Source of the DNA: Duganella levis
GTDB taxonomy: Bacteria > Pseudomonadota > Gammaproteobacteria > Burkholderiales > Burkholderiaceae_D
Length of the DNA: 64,000 nt
NCBI RefSeq assembly: GCF_009857605.1
Contig: NZ_WWCT01000001.1
Span: forward strand, 1-64,000
Reading direction: 5' to 3'
The position numbers and the translations under genes were made by a program. Positions 17,393 to 25,582 of this stretch are shown here, one piece after another. Every line of letters starts with the position of its first letter. Position 1 is the first letter of the stretch. Under the pieces are notes generated by a model that worked only from the letters and a program-made list of their open reading frames with translations, was not told where the DNA came from and did not search any database.

Positions 17393-19384
17393 ATGCATGA
17401 ATCGGAACAAACAAGCGCCGCTGACCAATCCGGCGACAGCGACCCGACGAGCGCCATGGCGCAGGCCCTGCAGCAGGCATCGCAGCGCATACTGGCGCAC
17501 GCGACCATGGGGACGGCATCGCATGGGCAGCTGGTGCCGAGCGCGGCGAACGCGCGCAAGCAAGCCCGCGACCTGAGCGAACTGAAGGGGCTGGTGCGCG
17601 CCATGGGCGTGCTGCACAATCTGGTGTGCTACGCGCAGCAGCGGGACGGCGTGCCGACCGGCTTGCTGGAAATCGCGGCCGGCAAGGGCCGCTGGCAGGT
17701 GGTGGGCGAACTGATCGCCGAGGGCGACCTGCCCGAGGACTACCAGTTGCCCTATTTGCTGGTGGGCGAGGACGAGGCGGTATTGGTCAGTCTGGCCGAG
17801 AACCTTGGCCGGACGGCGATGCATGCCGCCGACATTTTCGACGGCATGCGGGGCTTGGCGGCGCAGGGGCGCAGCGTGGCCGATATCGCGCTGGTGTTCA
17901 GCGTCAGCGAGCTGACGGTGCGCCAACGGCTGAAACTGGCCAATGTGGCGCCGCGCCTGTTCGACCTGTACCGGGCTGACAGCGCCAGCTACGAACAGAT
18001 GGCGGCGCTGGCGGTCAGTGACGACCATGCGGCGCAACTGGCGGCATGGGACAGCCTGAGCGCGTGGGAGCGGCAACCGCAGCGGCTGCGCCGCCTGCTG
18101 ACCCAGCACTGCGTGGCGCTGGGGCAGGACCGGGTGGCGCGTTACGTCGGACTCAAGGCCTACCAGCAAGCCGGCGGGCTGGTGACGCGCGACCTGTTCA
18201 GCACGCAGGAACAGGGCTACATCGAGGACGTCGCGCTGCTGGACCGGCTGGCGCAGGCGCGGCTGGACCGGGTCGCGGCGCGGCTGCACAAGGAGGGCTG
18301 GCGCTGGATCGACGTGCGCTGCCGGATTGATGCCAGTGCGTTAGCGGGCTATGGCCGGGTGCGCACGGAAACGCTGCCGCCGACACCAGAACAGGCGGCG
18401 CGGCTGGCGCAACTGGAACTGCGCGTTGCTCAGCTGCGCGACGCGCTCGACCACGCCGAAGCGTCTGGCGCGGATGAGGGCGGGGCGGCCGTGCGCGAGC
18501 TGGCCGCCGTCGAACTGGAACAGGGGCAGCTGCGGGCCACACTGCAACAGCCCGACCGTGCAGATCGTGCCTTGGCCGGAGCCCTGGTGACCATCGACGA
18601 CAAGGGCAAGGCCTGCGTGCTGCGCGGCCTGATCCGCCCGCAGGACCGGCCGCAGATGGCGGCGGGGTTGGAAGGTGGTGTCAAAGCAAAGGAACGGGTG
18701 CGCGGTCCGCACAGCGCGCGCTTGACCGCCACGTTGACCGCGCAGCGTACGCTGGCGTTACGGGCCGAATTGGTGCGCCAGCCTGAGGTGGCGCTGCGGG
18801 TGCTGGCGCATCACTTGCTGCGGCAGGTGTTCTATGCGGAACGGGGCGGCAGAGCGGTACAACTGGACGTCAAACCGCCGCAGCTGCCGCCGGATGCCGA
18901 GGACGGCGTGGCGTGGGAATGCTGGCAGGCGCAGCGGACTGCGCTGGCTGCGATCCTGCCTGAAAACGGCACTAGCGCCGGCCTGATGGCGTGGCTGCGC
19001 CGCCAACCGCGCAGCGTGATCGACGACTGCATCGCCTTCTGCACCGCCAGTAGTGTGGACGGCGTTCATCAGGATGAGCGGACGCCGGCCGCAGTGGCCG
19101 ATCTGGTGCAGGCGGTGGGCCTGGACATGCGCAAGTGGTGGCAGCCGACCGCGCAGGCGTATTTTGCGCACGTGCCGAAGGCGCATCTGCTAGCGGTGGT
19201 GGCGCAGGCGACGTCGCCTGCGGCGGCGGTGCCGCTGGAACGGATGAACAAGCAGGCGGCTGCGGAGGCGGCGGCGAGGGCGATGGCCGAGAGCGGCTGG
19301 TTGCCGGCGGTGCTGGGTGGGACGGGTGTGGACGGCGCAGCACAGGCGTTGGCAGAGAATGCCGAGGTCGACGCTGACGAGTGA
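17393..19384 (+). CDS. Large ParB/RepB/Spo0J-like protein of the leading region
   Basis: 663 residues, about twice a partition ParB. A ParB-type N-terminal domain (about residues 55-150, including LLEIAAGKGRWQVVGELIAEG and LVSLAENLGRTAMH) is followed by a helix-turn-helix (VADIALVFSVSELTVRQRLKLA). A long C-terminal half includes a coiled-coil stretch near residues 340-380. Large ParB-like proteins of this sort are found in leading regions of plasmids and in ICEs; some relatives are nucleases. The start ATG has AAGGAG 6 bases upstream. It ends in a strong terminator. Confidence 0.82.
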   Translation: MHESEQTSAADQSGDSDPTSAMAQALQQASQRILAHATMGTASHGQLVPSAANARKQARDLSELKGLVRAMGVLHNLVCYAQQRDGVPTGLLEIAAGKGRWQVVGELIAEGDLPEDYQLPYLLVGEDEAVLVSLAENLGRTAMHAADIFDGMRGLAAQGRSVADIALVFSVSELTVRQRLKLANVAPRLFDLYRADSASYEQMAALAVSDDHAAQLAAWDSLSAWERQPQRLRRLLTQHCVALGQDRVARYVGLKAYQQAGGLVTRDLFSTQEQGYIEDVALLDRLAQARLDRVAARLHKEGWRWIDVRCRIDASALAGYGRVRTETLPPTPEQAARLAQLELRVAQLRDALDHAEASGADEGGAAVRELAAVELEQGQLRATLQQPDRADRALAGALVTIDDKGKACVLRGLIRPQDRPQMAAGLEGGVKAKERVRGPHSARLTATLTAQRTLALRAELVRQPEVALRVLAHHLLRQVFYAERGGRAVQLDVKPPQLPPDAEDGVAWECWQAQRTALAAILPENGTSAGLMAWLRRQPRSVIDDCIAFCTASSVDGVHQDERTPAAVADLVQAVGLDMRKWWQPTAQAYFAHVPKAHLLAVVAQATSPAAAVPLERMNKQAAAEAAARAMAESGWLPAVLGGTGVDGAAQALAENAEVDADE

Positions 19385-19395
19385 CACCTAGGCAG

Positions 19396-19434
19396 GCCGC
19401 GCCCGGCGATGTTGGCCGGGCGCGGCTTTTTTTT
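19396..19434 (+). terminator. Intrinsic terminator of the ardB-parB-like unit
   Basis: GCCGCGCCCGGC at 19396-19407 pairs perfectly with GCCGGGCGCGGC at 19415-19426, followed by eight T residues. It begins 12 bases after the parB-like stop. Confidence 0.93.
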
Positions 19435-19814
19435 CGTCGTGCCGGAGGATAGTGTGCGGCATTGAATCGGCGTGGTGGCCTGGCGGCGACGATCAACCGA
19501 CTGCTGCGGTCGCTGTCGGCGGAGCGGCAGGCGCTGACGCTGGCGTGCTCCGGGCACCATTTGGGGTGGCGCTGGCGGTTTGGGTTGCGTGGGTGCGGGC
19601 AGTGGCGGCGCAATGATGAAAGGCGCAACGGTGGCTGGCTGGGCCGGTGCAGTCGGGCGGTTGACCGCTGGGACTGGTCTGAGAGCGGAGGTGGATGGAT
19701 TCGGTTGAAGCAGGCTGGAGAAGACGTCGCAGCGCCGGGGGGATTGCCGAGCTTGGCCTTCTCACGCCTGCGGCGCTTGAAAATTTCAAGGCACACCTCT
19801 TTTTAGCAGCTATT
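19435..19814. other. Stretch without a firm gene, before oriT
   Basis: Several short frames exist on both strands but none is recognised. A 42-codon frame starts at 19695 after a GGAGGTGG site and ends at 19823, overlapping the candidate nic site. A GTG-initiated 54-codon frame runs 19452-19616. Either could be a degraded gene or chance in GC-rich DNA. Confidence 0.4.
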
Positions 19815-19886
19815 GCAGGATAGGCTGACGCCGATCAAATGTGCTCCACTGTTGGTGGCGTAGGATGAACTGAGTGGCAGTTCATC
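19815..19886 (-). other. oriT: Candidate origin of transfer (oriT) with MOBP-type nic site
   Basis: The minus strand at 19826-19815 reads AGCCTATCCTGC, matching the MOBP nic consensus YATCCTG^Y (RP4 has CCTATCCTG^C). Cleavage would fall between 19816 and 19815. Forty bases further upstream on the same strand is a perfect 9-bp inverted repeat, GATGAACTG-N5-CAGTTCATC (19864-19886), a likely binding site for the accessory protein. The whole region abuts mobC and the relaxase gene. Motif and context agree; experimental proof is lacking. Confidence 0.65.
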
Positions 19887-19901
19887 TGCATGAGGCACAT
19901 C

Positions 19902-20432
19902 ATGGCGACCCGACCAAACCGCATCAATATCGACCTTGGCCCCTACAAGGGCGCGTGGCTCGCGTACTGCAGAGAAAACGGCGTGACACCGAACCAGGCA
20001 TTTCGCCAGATCGTGGCAAAGCTGATGGCGAAGGACGAGGTCGCACCGCATCGCGCACCAGCCGCAGAGCAAGGCCCAAAATCGCGGAAGATCCTGCGGC
20101 TGACGGCAGCCGAAAGCGACTACGTTTCATCGTGCGCCAAGCTGCAAGGCTTTTCCGACAACCGCTGGATTGTGGCCTTGATACGCGCGCGGATGGACGG
20201 TGCGCCACAGCTCGTCGCTGTGGAGATAGAAATGCTGGGGCGCTCGAATTTGATCTTGCTGGGCATCGCGCGCCAGCTGAATCGCCTTGCGGCGAACACC
20301 ACCATGAGTACGTCCGCGCACTCAGCTGAGCTGGTGACCACGCTGCGCGCGCTGCACCACCAGTTCAATGGGCATGTACAAACAGTATCCGGCCTGCTTG
20401 CCAGCAATCTCGCCAGATGGCAGCGGGCATGA
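19902..20432 (+). CDS. mobC: MobC-like relaxosome accessory protein
   Basis: 176 residues from the ATG at 19902. The N-terminal part (NRINIDLGPYKGAWLAYCRENGVTP) looks like a small DNA-binding fold. The C-terminal half holds the MobC-type segment NLILLGIARQLNRLAANTTM and a helical tail. Such proteins bind oriT and help the relaxase open it. Its stop overlaps the relaxase start (ATGA). An ATG four codons earlier is a possible alternative. Confidence 0.8.
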   Translation: MATRPNRINIDLGPYKGAWLAYCRENGVTPNQAFRQIVAKLMAKDEVAPHRAPAAEQGPKSRKILRLTAAESDYVSSCAKLQGFSDNRWIVALIRARMDGAPQLVAVEIEMLGRSNLILLGIARQLNRLAANTTMSTSAHSAELVTTLRALHHQFNGHVQTVSGLLASNLARWQRA

Positions 20433-21388
20433 ACAAGGAACATACAGACGCCCTCCTGCTGGCATGGGACCAGGCATTCAACCAGCGGCAGTCAAGGCGG
20501 GTGGCGACCCGTGGCCCGAGGCCACTGCCAGGACAAGCCGCCGGCAGCTCGGCGAGCGCGGACGCCGTCCGCCAGCGGCTGCGCGGCAATGTCCGGCGCA
20601 CGCCGCAGGCCATGGTGCGTATTTCCGGTGGCGGCCGTGGCATGCGGCACATCCGCGCCCACCTGGACTACATCTCCAGGAATGGGCAGCTGGCAGTTGA
20701 AGGCCCGGACGGCGAGGTATATCTCGGACGCGAGGAAGTCCGCTGGATGGGAGACGAATGGCAGCATGGCGGCGTGCCGATCGCCGATGAAGCCAGCCGG
20801 CGCGAGGCCGTGAATATTGTCTTGTCGATGCCGGAGGGAACCGATGCCCAAGCTTTGTTACGGGCGGTACGCGATTTCGCGCACGATGAATTTGCAGATC
20901 ACCAATATGCGATGGTGCTGCACCGCTACGAGGATGACCCCAGCCGTACGCCGTCACGCCATCCCCATGTGCATCTATGTGTGAAGAAGACGGCGCCAGA
21001 TGGCCGCCGGCTCAATCCACGCAAGGAGGATCTGCGGCGGTGGCGCGGCCGCTTTGCCGAGCAATTGCGATACCACGGAATCGATGCAACGGCTTCGAGC
21101 CGCATTGAACGCTTCGAAGCGCAGAAAGGGCTGCCGCAAAGCGTCTACCAGCTGCGTAAGCGGGATGGCGCGCGCGGCCCGCAGACATGGGCCACCAGCC
21201 CGGTAGTCAAGGCGGCAGCGCAGTTGCGACAGCAAGCGATGTTGCAACGCTATGCCAGTGTTGCAAAGCTACTGGCCGGCGCCGAAGACGGCGAGGACCG
21301 GCAGTTGGGCGTGGGACTGGTCACCTTGTGTGAACAGGGAATCGGCAAGCCGCGCGAACGTGACCGAACCGAGCAGCGCCCTCGATGA
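20429..21388 (+). CDS. mobA: MobA/VirD2-like relaxase (MOBP type)
   Basis: 319 residues. The relaxase nicks oriT and stays bound to the 5' end of the transferred strand. A candidate catalytic Tyr lies in HIRAHLDYISRNG, and the metal-binding motif reads HPHVHLCVKKT (His-x-His). The segment HDEFADHQYAMVLHRYEDD precedes it, as in VirD2-type relaxases. It is short, with no primase or helicase extension. The VirB/VirD4 system at 0.5-11.8 kb would be its transporter. Confidence 0.87.
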   Translation: MNKEHTDALLLAWDQAFNQRQSRRVATRGPRPLPGQAAGSSASADAVRQRLRGNVRRTPQAMVRISGGGRGMRHIRAHLDYISRNGQLAVEGPDGEVYLGREEVRWMGDEWQHGGVPIADEASRREAVNIVLSMPEGTDAQALLRAVRDFAHDEFADHQYAMVLHRYEDDPSRTPSRHPHVHLCVKKTAPDGRRLNPRKEDLRRWRGRFAEQLRYHGIDATASSRIERFEAQKGLPQSVYQLRKRDGARGPQTWATSPVVKAAAQLRQQAMLQRYASVAKLLAGAEDGEDRQLGVGLVTLCEQGIGKPRERDRTEQRPR

Positions 21389-21404
21389 CATAAGGAGCAT
21401 GACG

Positions 21405-21653
21405 ATGAGAAGAATACAGAACCAACGGCTGGGCGTTTTTGCGGAGATTGGGCTGTGCTTGGGGATGTTGTTGCCATTGACGGGGCAAGCACTGCGTCTA
21501 TTGGCTTGGCTGTTTAACGCAGCGGTCAGGCTGGGCGCGTGGATAATCACAGCCTGTATCAAGGTGTCATTAGCAATTTTAGGCATGGTCATTTTCGGCG
21601 GATTCATCTTCGGCGTTGGCTACGTCATTTTCTATCCCATGTTTTCGCACTGA
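21405..21653 (+). CDS. Small membrane protein after the relaxase
   Basis: 82 residues with two or three hydrophobic helices (about residues 14-40 and 43-78). The ATG at 21405 was chosen over 21399 because AAGGAG at 21392 is correctly spaced only for the former. It begins 16 bases after the relaxase stop and is probably cotranscribed. No family was recognised. Confidence 0.6.
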   Translation: MRRIQNQRLGVFAEIGLCLGMLLPLTGQALRLLAWLFNAAVRLGAWIITACIKVSLAILGMVIFGGFIFGVGYVIFYPMFSH

Positions 21654-22272
21654 TTTGATTGTGGGGTTTTCCAGCGCAGTGCTTGCTATTCGATGCCGCA
21701 TGACCAAGTCGAATGTGCCGGGCTGTTCTGTCGGGAATCCAAGCGAGAAAGTAATGGCTCCAGTAGCTTAAGCCGAACGTTCTTAAGCCGAACGTTCTTC
21801 AACAACATTGGCGGCCCTGTACGTGCGCATGTCGAAGGAAGAACAGGGCGCTTGTTGTCCTAGACATCCCGCATGCCGCGAGGTTACAGCGCATTTTTGT
21901 CAGCCTCGCCGACGCGTTTGAGCTGGCTGTGGGGCAAACGGAATGGGCCGGCCTACCGCGACGCGGAAGGTTCCGGCGCGGGCGGAATTGCCGACGTTAT
22001 GCAAGCATGCAGCGGCCTGCATTGCCACCGCAGAGCATGTAGTTGACGCAACCAGGATTCCATCGGTACTGTTGATCGAAACATCACAGTGCGGCTGGCG
22101 TTCGCCAGTCGTTGTTACACCGGGCGCGCCTGTGGCTAGCGCTTCACCGTAGCATCAGCCGAAACCGATTTCATTATTTGCGGACTGGGCGATTTTGAGA
22201 GTACGGCGGTAGACCGTTACGTGATGATTGATTCCGGGAATGCGCCCGGCCAGAATCAATGGCTGGGCGCAT
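21654..22272. other. Non-coding or decayed stretch at the edge of the conjugative module
   Basis: No frame here is convincing on either strand. It contains a 15-bp tandem duplication at 21768-21797. It ends in a transposase remnant. It probably marks the junction between the transfer module and unrelated DNA. Confidence 0.5.
21768..21797. repeat. 15-bp tandem duplication with palindromic core
   Basis: TTAAGCCGAACGTTC is repeated twice without a gap. Each copy contains the 8-bp palindrome GAACGTTC. Confidence 0.8.
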
Positions 22273-22503
22273 CTATGAATGTCTGGAGCCTAGTTCCAGT
22301 GAACTGTCGATGGCGCGGGTGGGACTCCGCTCCGCACAGGCAGGCTCTATGGTTTCCGAGCGCAGGTAGCGTCGGACGGTGTTTCTGGAGATGCGAAGCC
22401 GCTTGGCCATCGCTCTCTCAATGGTATCCGCGCGCAAATGTGCCAGCGGCGAATAAAGCCTAGTAATGCCACGTCGATCACGCCATTTCGCGCTCAATGT
22501 CAC
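22273..22503 (-). pseudogene. Remnant of an IS21-family istA transposase (N-terminal part)
   Basis: The translated minus strand contains ERAMAKRLRISRNTVRRYLRSE, the helix-turn-helix at the start of IS21-type IstA, followed by a short piece of the next segment before the similarity stops. The catalytic DDE domain and istB are absent. Assignment rests on the HTH and a few flanking residues. Confidence 0.55.
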
Positions 22504-22564
22504 GAGCAGGATTGTGTCGTTTGCAAATTAAGCGGTAAAGTGGTTCCGATTTTTTTGCAACAAA

Positions 22565-22825
22565 CTAACGGCGCAGGGCATCAATCAGCTGCTTGGCTTC
22601 GCCAAGAAGGATGCCGATGCATTCGTCGCCGGTCGGAAAGCTGCGCCCGCCTGTTGTCAGCACCTGTATTCGCGGATCTACCCAGTGGTCCGGGTTTTCG
22701 CCTGGCAGCAACTCTGCCTCGGCAATAGCTGTGTACTGGGAGGGGTGGTTGACCTTGCTGGCGATGTGGCTGCACCGAATCGTGATCTCCCAACCTCGGT
22801 ACGGCTCTTGGATGATATGGGGCAT
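22565..22825 (-). CDS. Small hypothetical protein
   Basis: 86 residues, no recognised domain. The sequence is mixed in composition with evenly spread hydrophobic residues (IIQEPYRGWEITIRC at the start, LLGEAKQLIDALRR at the end) and looks like a folded protein. A GAGG site lies 8 bases before the ATG. It is flanked by remnants on both sides. Confidence 0.55.
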   Translation of the reverse strand: MPHIIQEPYRGWEITIRCSHIASKVNHPSQYTAIAEAELLPGENPDHWVDPRIQVLTTGGRSFPTGDECIGILLGEAKQLIDALRR

Positions 22826-22912
22826 GGTCGGCCTCTGCGTTGTGTTGTGAATATTATTACGTATTTTGTTGGGTTGTATGATAGCGATTTGCTATCAAAT
22901 CGAAAGCACGTG

Positions 22913-23821
22913 CTATGAAGCTTTCCCCATGGAGTCCGGCGCGACGCGGAGGAAGCGTGTTGCGTTTGCGCGAGACGAGAGAACCGAGGCCCGCAAGGTG
23001 GCGAAGGTCATCGCCAAGTGCGCACGAGAGAAGAAGCGTAAGTGGGCTAGCCAGCCGCTCATCTGCAGGATCAGTGCGGTGGCTCCGAGCAGCAGTGCCT
23101 CGACGTGCTCGATGCGGTCGAACGTTTCGAGATGCGCCGGGAAGGCTGCGGGGATGGCCTTCCATTGCTGCAGCTCCTGGGCGTCGGCGTACGCGTGCTC
23201 GAGCGCCGCCAGAAAGTGTTGGCCGTTGTGGCGCAACAGGACGGCACGAGGCAGCGGCGCAGGGCGCCCAGCTGGTTGGCACCGATACCGTCCGGCCACC
23301 CGAGATATGGCAGCGCAGCCGGCTCGAGTGCGCAACGCAAGCGGTCGAGGCGTTCAGTCAGCGAGGCTGCGGCGCGTGCGCCAGCAGCCAGGCACCATGC
23401 GCGGACGGGGCCGCTCCCAGCACCGCCGAGAAGCCCAGTCGGGCCATGCTGGAGCGTATACTTCGGCGCAGGGCCAGCGGGCTACCGAACAGACGCAGGC
23501 TGGCGCCACCATCGAACAGGACGTTGAAGTCGGTATCGAAGACTACTTCTGGGGGAATTGCAGTAGTGCCAGCGCAATTGCTTCCGGCGCCGCCGCTTCC
23601 TTGGCGGGATCGCTCTCCAGCAGGACGGTGTCCGGCGCAATGGCGGCGGCACCGTCGGTGGGCAAGCCGGCTCGGACCCCGGCGTGCGTGGCCAGCGGCG
23701 ACGTGGTCAGCACCTGGCCGCTTTCCATCGCTGCGTAGGCGCCCGTCTCAGACCAGCACCGGCGCAGCGTTTCTAGCGGTACCAGCGGCAGATACAAACG
23801 TAACAGCAGCGGCGTTTTCAT
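22913..23821 (-). pseudogene. imuB: Frameshifted imuB (Y-family polymerase-like mutasome subunit)
   Basis: ImuB is the polymerase-like partner of ImuA and DnaE2 in SOS mutagenesis. Its pieces appear in order on the minus strand but in different frames. The N-terminus LRLYLPLVPLETLRRCWSE...GAYA is at 23821-23543. SLRLFGSPLALRR...ARLGFSAVLGAAPSAHGAWLLA lies at about 23540-23350. LPYLGWPDGIGANQLGALRR follows, then HAYADAQELQQW...FDRIEHVEALLLGATALILQMSGWLA to about 22913. At least three frame changes make it non-functional unless they are sequence errors. No dnaE2 follows. Confidence 0.8.
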
Positions 23822-24125
23822 GGTACAGCGGATGGCGGCCTGCCGACATACGGGGTAAAGGGATGTATAGAGCTTCGTCGCAGATAGGCCCTCGTCGTTT
23901 CAGGACGTCGACGACGCTGCCACCGAGCACTGACCGCAATCCTAGTCGCAGCGGCGTCGACGAGGCTTCGCTGGCGCAGGCCATAGGCCGCATCAGCCAG
24001 AACCAGGTATCGGTGGTTTGCACCGCTAAAAATACAGCACAAGCCAAGCGCACAGGGGGCGTGCAACTCCTTTTTTCTTCTGGGCCTGAAATGTGGACGC
24101 GTGCGCCGGCGCCACTGGCAAACAC
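23748..24125 (-). pseudogene. imuA: C-terminal fragment of imuA (SOS mutasome, RecA-like)
   Basis: Only the end of the protein is present. The segment LMRPMACASEASSTPLRLGLRS, then VVDVLKRRGP and a closing HPLYHEN...APVLV, is the usual ImuA C-terminus. The RecA-like ATP-binding domain and the N-terminus are missing, because the similarity fades upstream of about 24030 and the next gene begins at 24156. Its end overlaps the imuB start by 74 bases, in the normal imuA-imuB order. Confidence 0.7.
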
Positions 24126-24155
24126 CTACACTCATTGCCACAAGCATGGGAGACC

Positions 24156-24568
24156 ATGATGGTGATTGCTGGCGGGTGTTTTTGCGGGGCGGTCCGTTAC
24201 GAACTAAGCGGTCATCTGTTTAACGCGACGATTTGGCGCTGTCCCACCTGCCGCAGGGTGAGCGGCGCTCCGGCGGTGGCCTGGGTATCGGTAGCGGTAT
24301 CAGACTTCGCGTGAACAAAGGACAACCGGCCATGTTGCGTTCCAGCGCACAGGTGTCGCGGGCATTTTGCGCGGCATGCGGGACGGCGCTCGCTTATCAA
24401 AATTTGAATACGGCACAAGAGATTGACGTCACCATAGCGAGCCTGGACCAGCCGCAAACGGTGGCGCCGGCCGATCACACGCAGACTGGTCACCGTCTCC
24501 CGTGGTTCTCCATCCATGACAGCCTGCGGCAATACCCCCACAACCGGTCTGCCGGCGTGAAGTCGTAG
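24156..24568 (+). pseudogene. Frameshifted GFA-family (CENP-V/GFA) zinc protein
   Basis: The first frame gives GGCFCGAVRYELSG and CPTCRRVSGAP, typical of the glutathione-dependent formaldehyde-activating (GFA) fold, then stops after VSDFA at 24314. The family sequence resumes in another frame with RVNKGQPAMLRSS, FCAACGTALAYQN and IDVTIASLD. A single missing base in TTCGCGTGAAC near 24308 explains the break. The cysteine ligands on both sides are intact, so the decay is recent or is a read error. Confidence 0.82.
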
Positions 24569-24569
24569 G

Positions 24570-25043
24570 TCATGCCAGGTCGCTATCGTTCGCTGTTGTG
24601 CAGGAAGGGGGCGCCGTTTGAGAATTAAGTGTTGCAGTCGACTCGGCAATCAACGTTTCGCCCATGCCTGCGAGCAGGTTCGGCAGATCAACGGGTTTGG
24701 ATAAATGCAAATCGAATCCAGCTCTCGCAGCAAGGGCACGGTCCTTATCCGTACAGTAGCCGGTCAAGGCGATCAGCCGGATGCCAGGGTGTCGTCCGCT
24801 TTCACGCAGCATCCTGGCAAAGCCATAGCCATCCAACTCCGGCATGCCGATGTCCGATACGCACGTATCAGGATGAAAATCGGCTGCCAGCCTGAGTCCG
24901 TCGCGTGCACGATTGCAGTAGCGTGTCTCGTACCCCATATAGCTCAGCACTTCCGCCAGGGTGGCGCCGGCGTCTTCGTTATCGTCCACGACCAGCACCC
25001 GATGCACTCGTCTGGCCCGATGTAAGTCGGTTTCATATCCCAT
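24570..25043 (-). CDS. Stand-alone receiver-domain response regulator
   Basis: 157 residues with a CheY-like receiver only. The acidic pair is in VLVVDDNEDAG, the phospho-acceptor Asp in VSDIGMPELDGYG, the switch Thr in IALTGY and the conserved Lys in LSKPVD. A 30-residue polar tail follows. With no output domain it probably relays phosphate or binds a partner. Similar lone receivers are at 32778 and 34549. Confidence 0.9.
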   Translation of the reverse strand: MGYETDLHRARRVHRVLVVDDNEDAGATLAEVLSYMGYETRYCNRARDGLRLAADFHPDTCVSDIGMPELDGYGFARMLRESGRHPGIRLIALTGYCTDKDRALAARAGFDLHLSKPVDLPNLLAGMGETLIAESTATLNSQTAPPSCTTANDSDLA

Positions 25044-25148
25044 GCGCTAATCCGCTCGCTCTTGTTGTGTTGATTCGGCCATATCGTCCCATATTTTTCG
25101 ATGGCAGCCTGTCCGATACACATCGCAAGCTGTGCGAGGTAAATTTTA

Positions 25149-25334
25149 ATGGGCCTCAGTAAGCGCACTCAGGCGCCATGCGATTCCGCCCATGTTGCCA
25201 TGGACAACGTCACGACGGGATTTAGCGACCCCGTCCTGTTGCCGCAGCCGGACAGTCGCCGCGCCCCGCTGATCAAGCGCGGGGATCTGACGCTGGCCAG
25301 GTCGCCGCACGCCTACGCGCCACGCCTGGCTTAG
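25149..25334 (+). pseudogene. Possible N-terminal remnant of a DUF2252-family protein
   Basis: 61 residues. The stretch RRAPLIKRGDLTLARSPHAYA resembles the part of DUF2252 proteins just before their RGN motif, after which the frame stops and nothing similar follows. The match is from memory over about 25 residues and may be wrong. Otherwise it is a short hypothetical ORF. Confidence 0.3.
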
Positions 25335-25582
25335 CGAACTGATTGGGCAGCCGACCGAATCTTGGGACGTGCCGCACGGTTCGTGGCGCGGCGTGGTCCA
25401 GCCGGCCCCCAGTCACCAAGCGGGCTATTTTGCGCACCGCCGGAAATACGCGATGTCCGAATGCAGCGTTCTGCTTTGCTACGGCGCATATAGAAAGGGG
25501 TCGGTGAACTGTTTAACAGACGCTGACGCAGCTGGTGCGTAGCCTGAAACTTTTGTCGTTCACTCACCTTTTCGGAGATACC

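Noticed and set aside
16871..18289. Minus-strand ORF of 472 codons
   Set aside because: Antisense shadow of ardB and the ParB-like gene, both of which have clear motifs and ribosome-binding sites.
22866..24159. Plus-strand ORFs of 290 and 414 codons
   Set aside because: The minus strand carries recognisable imuA and imuB segments in order; the plus frames are open by chance.
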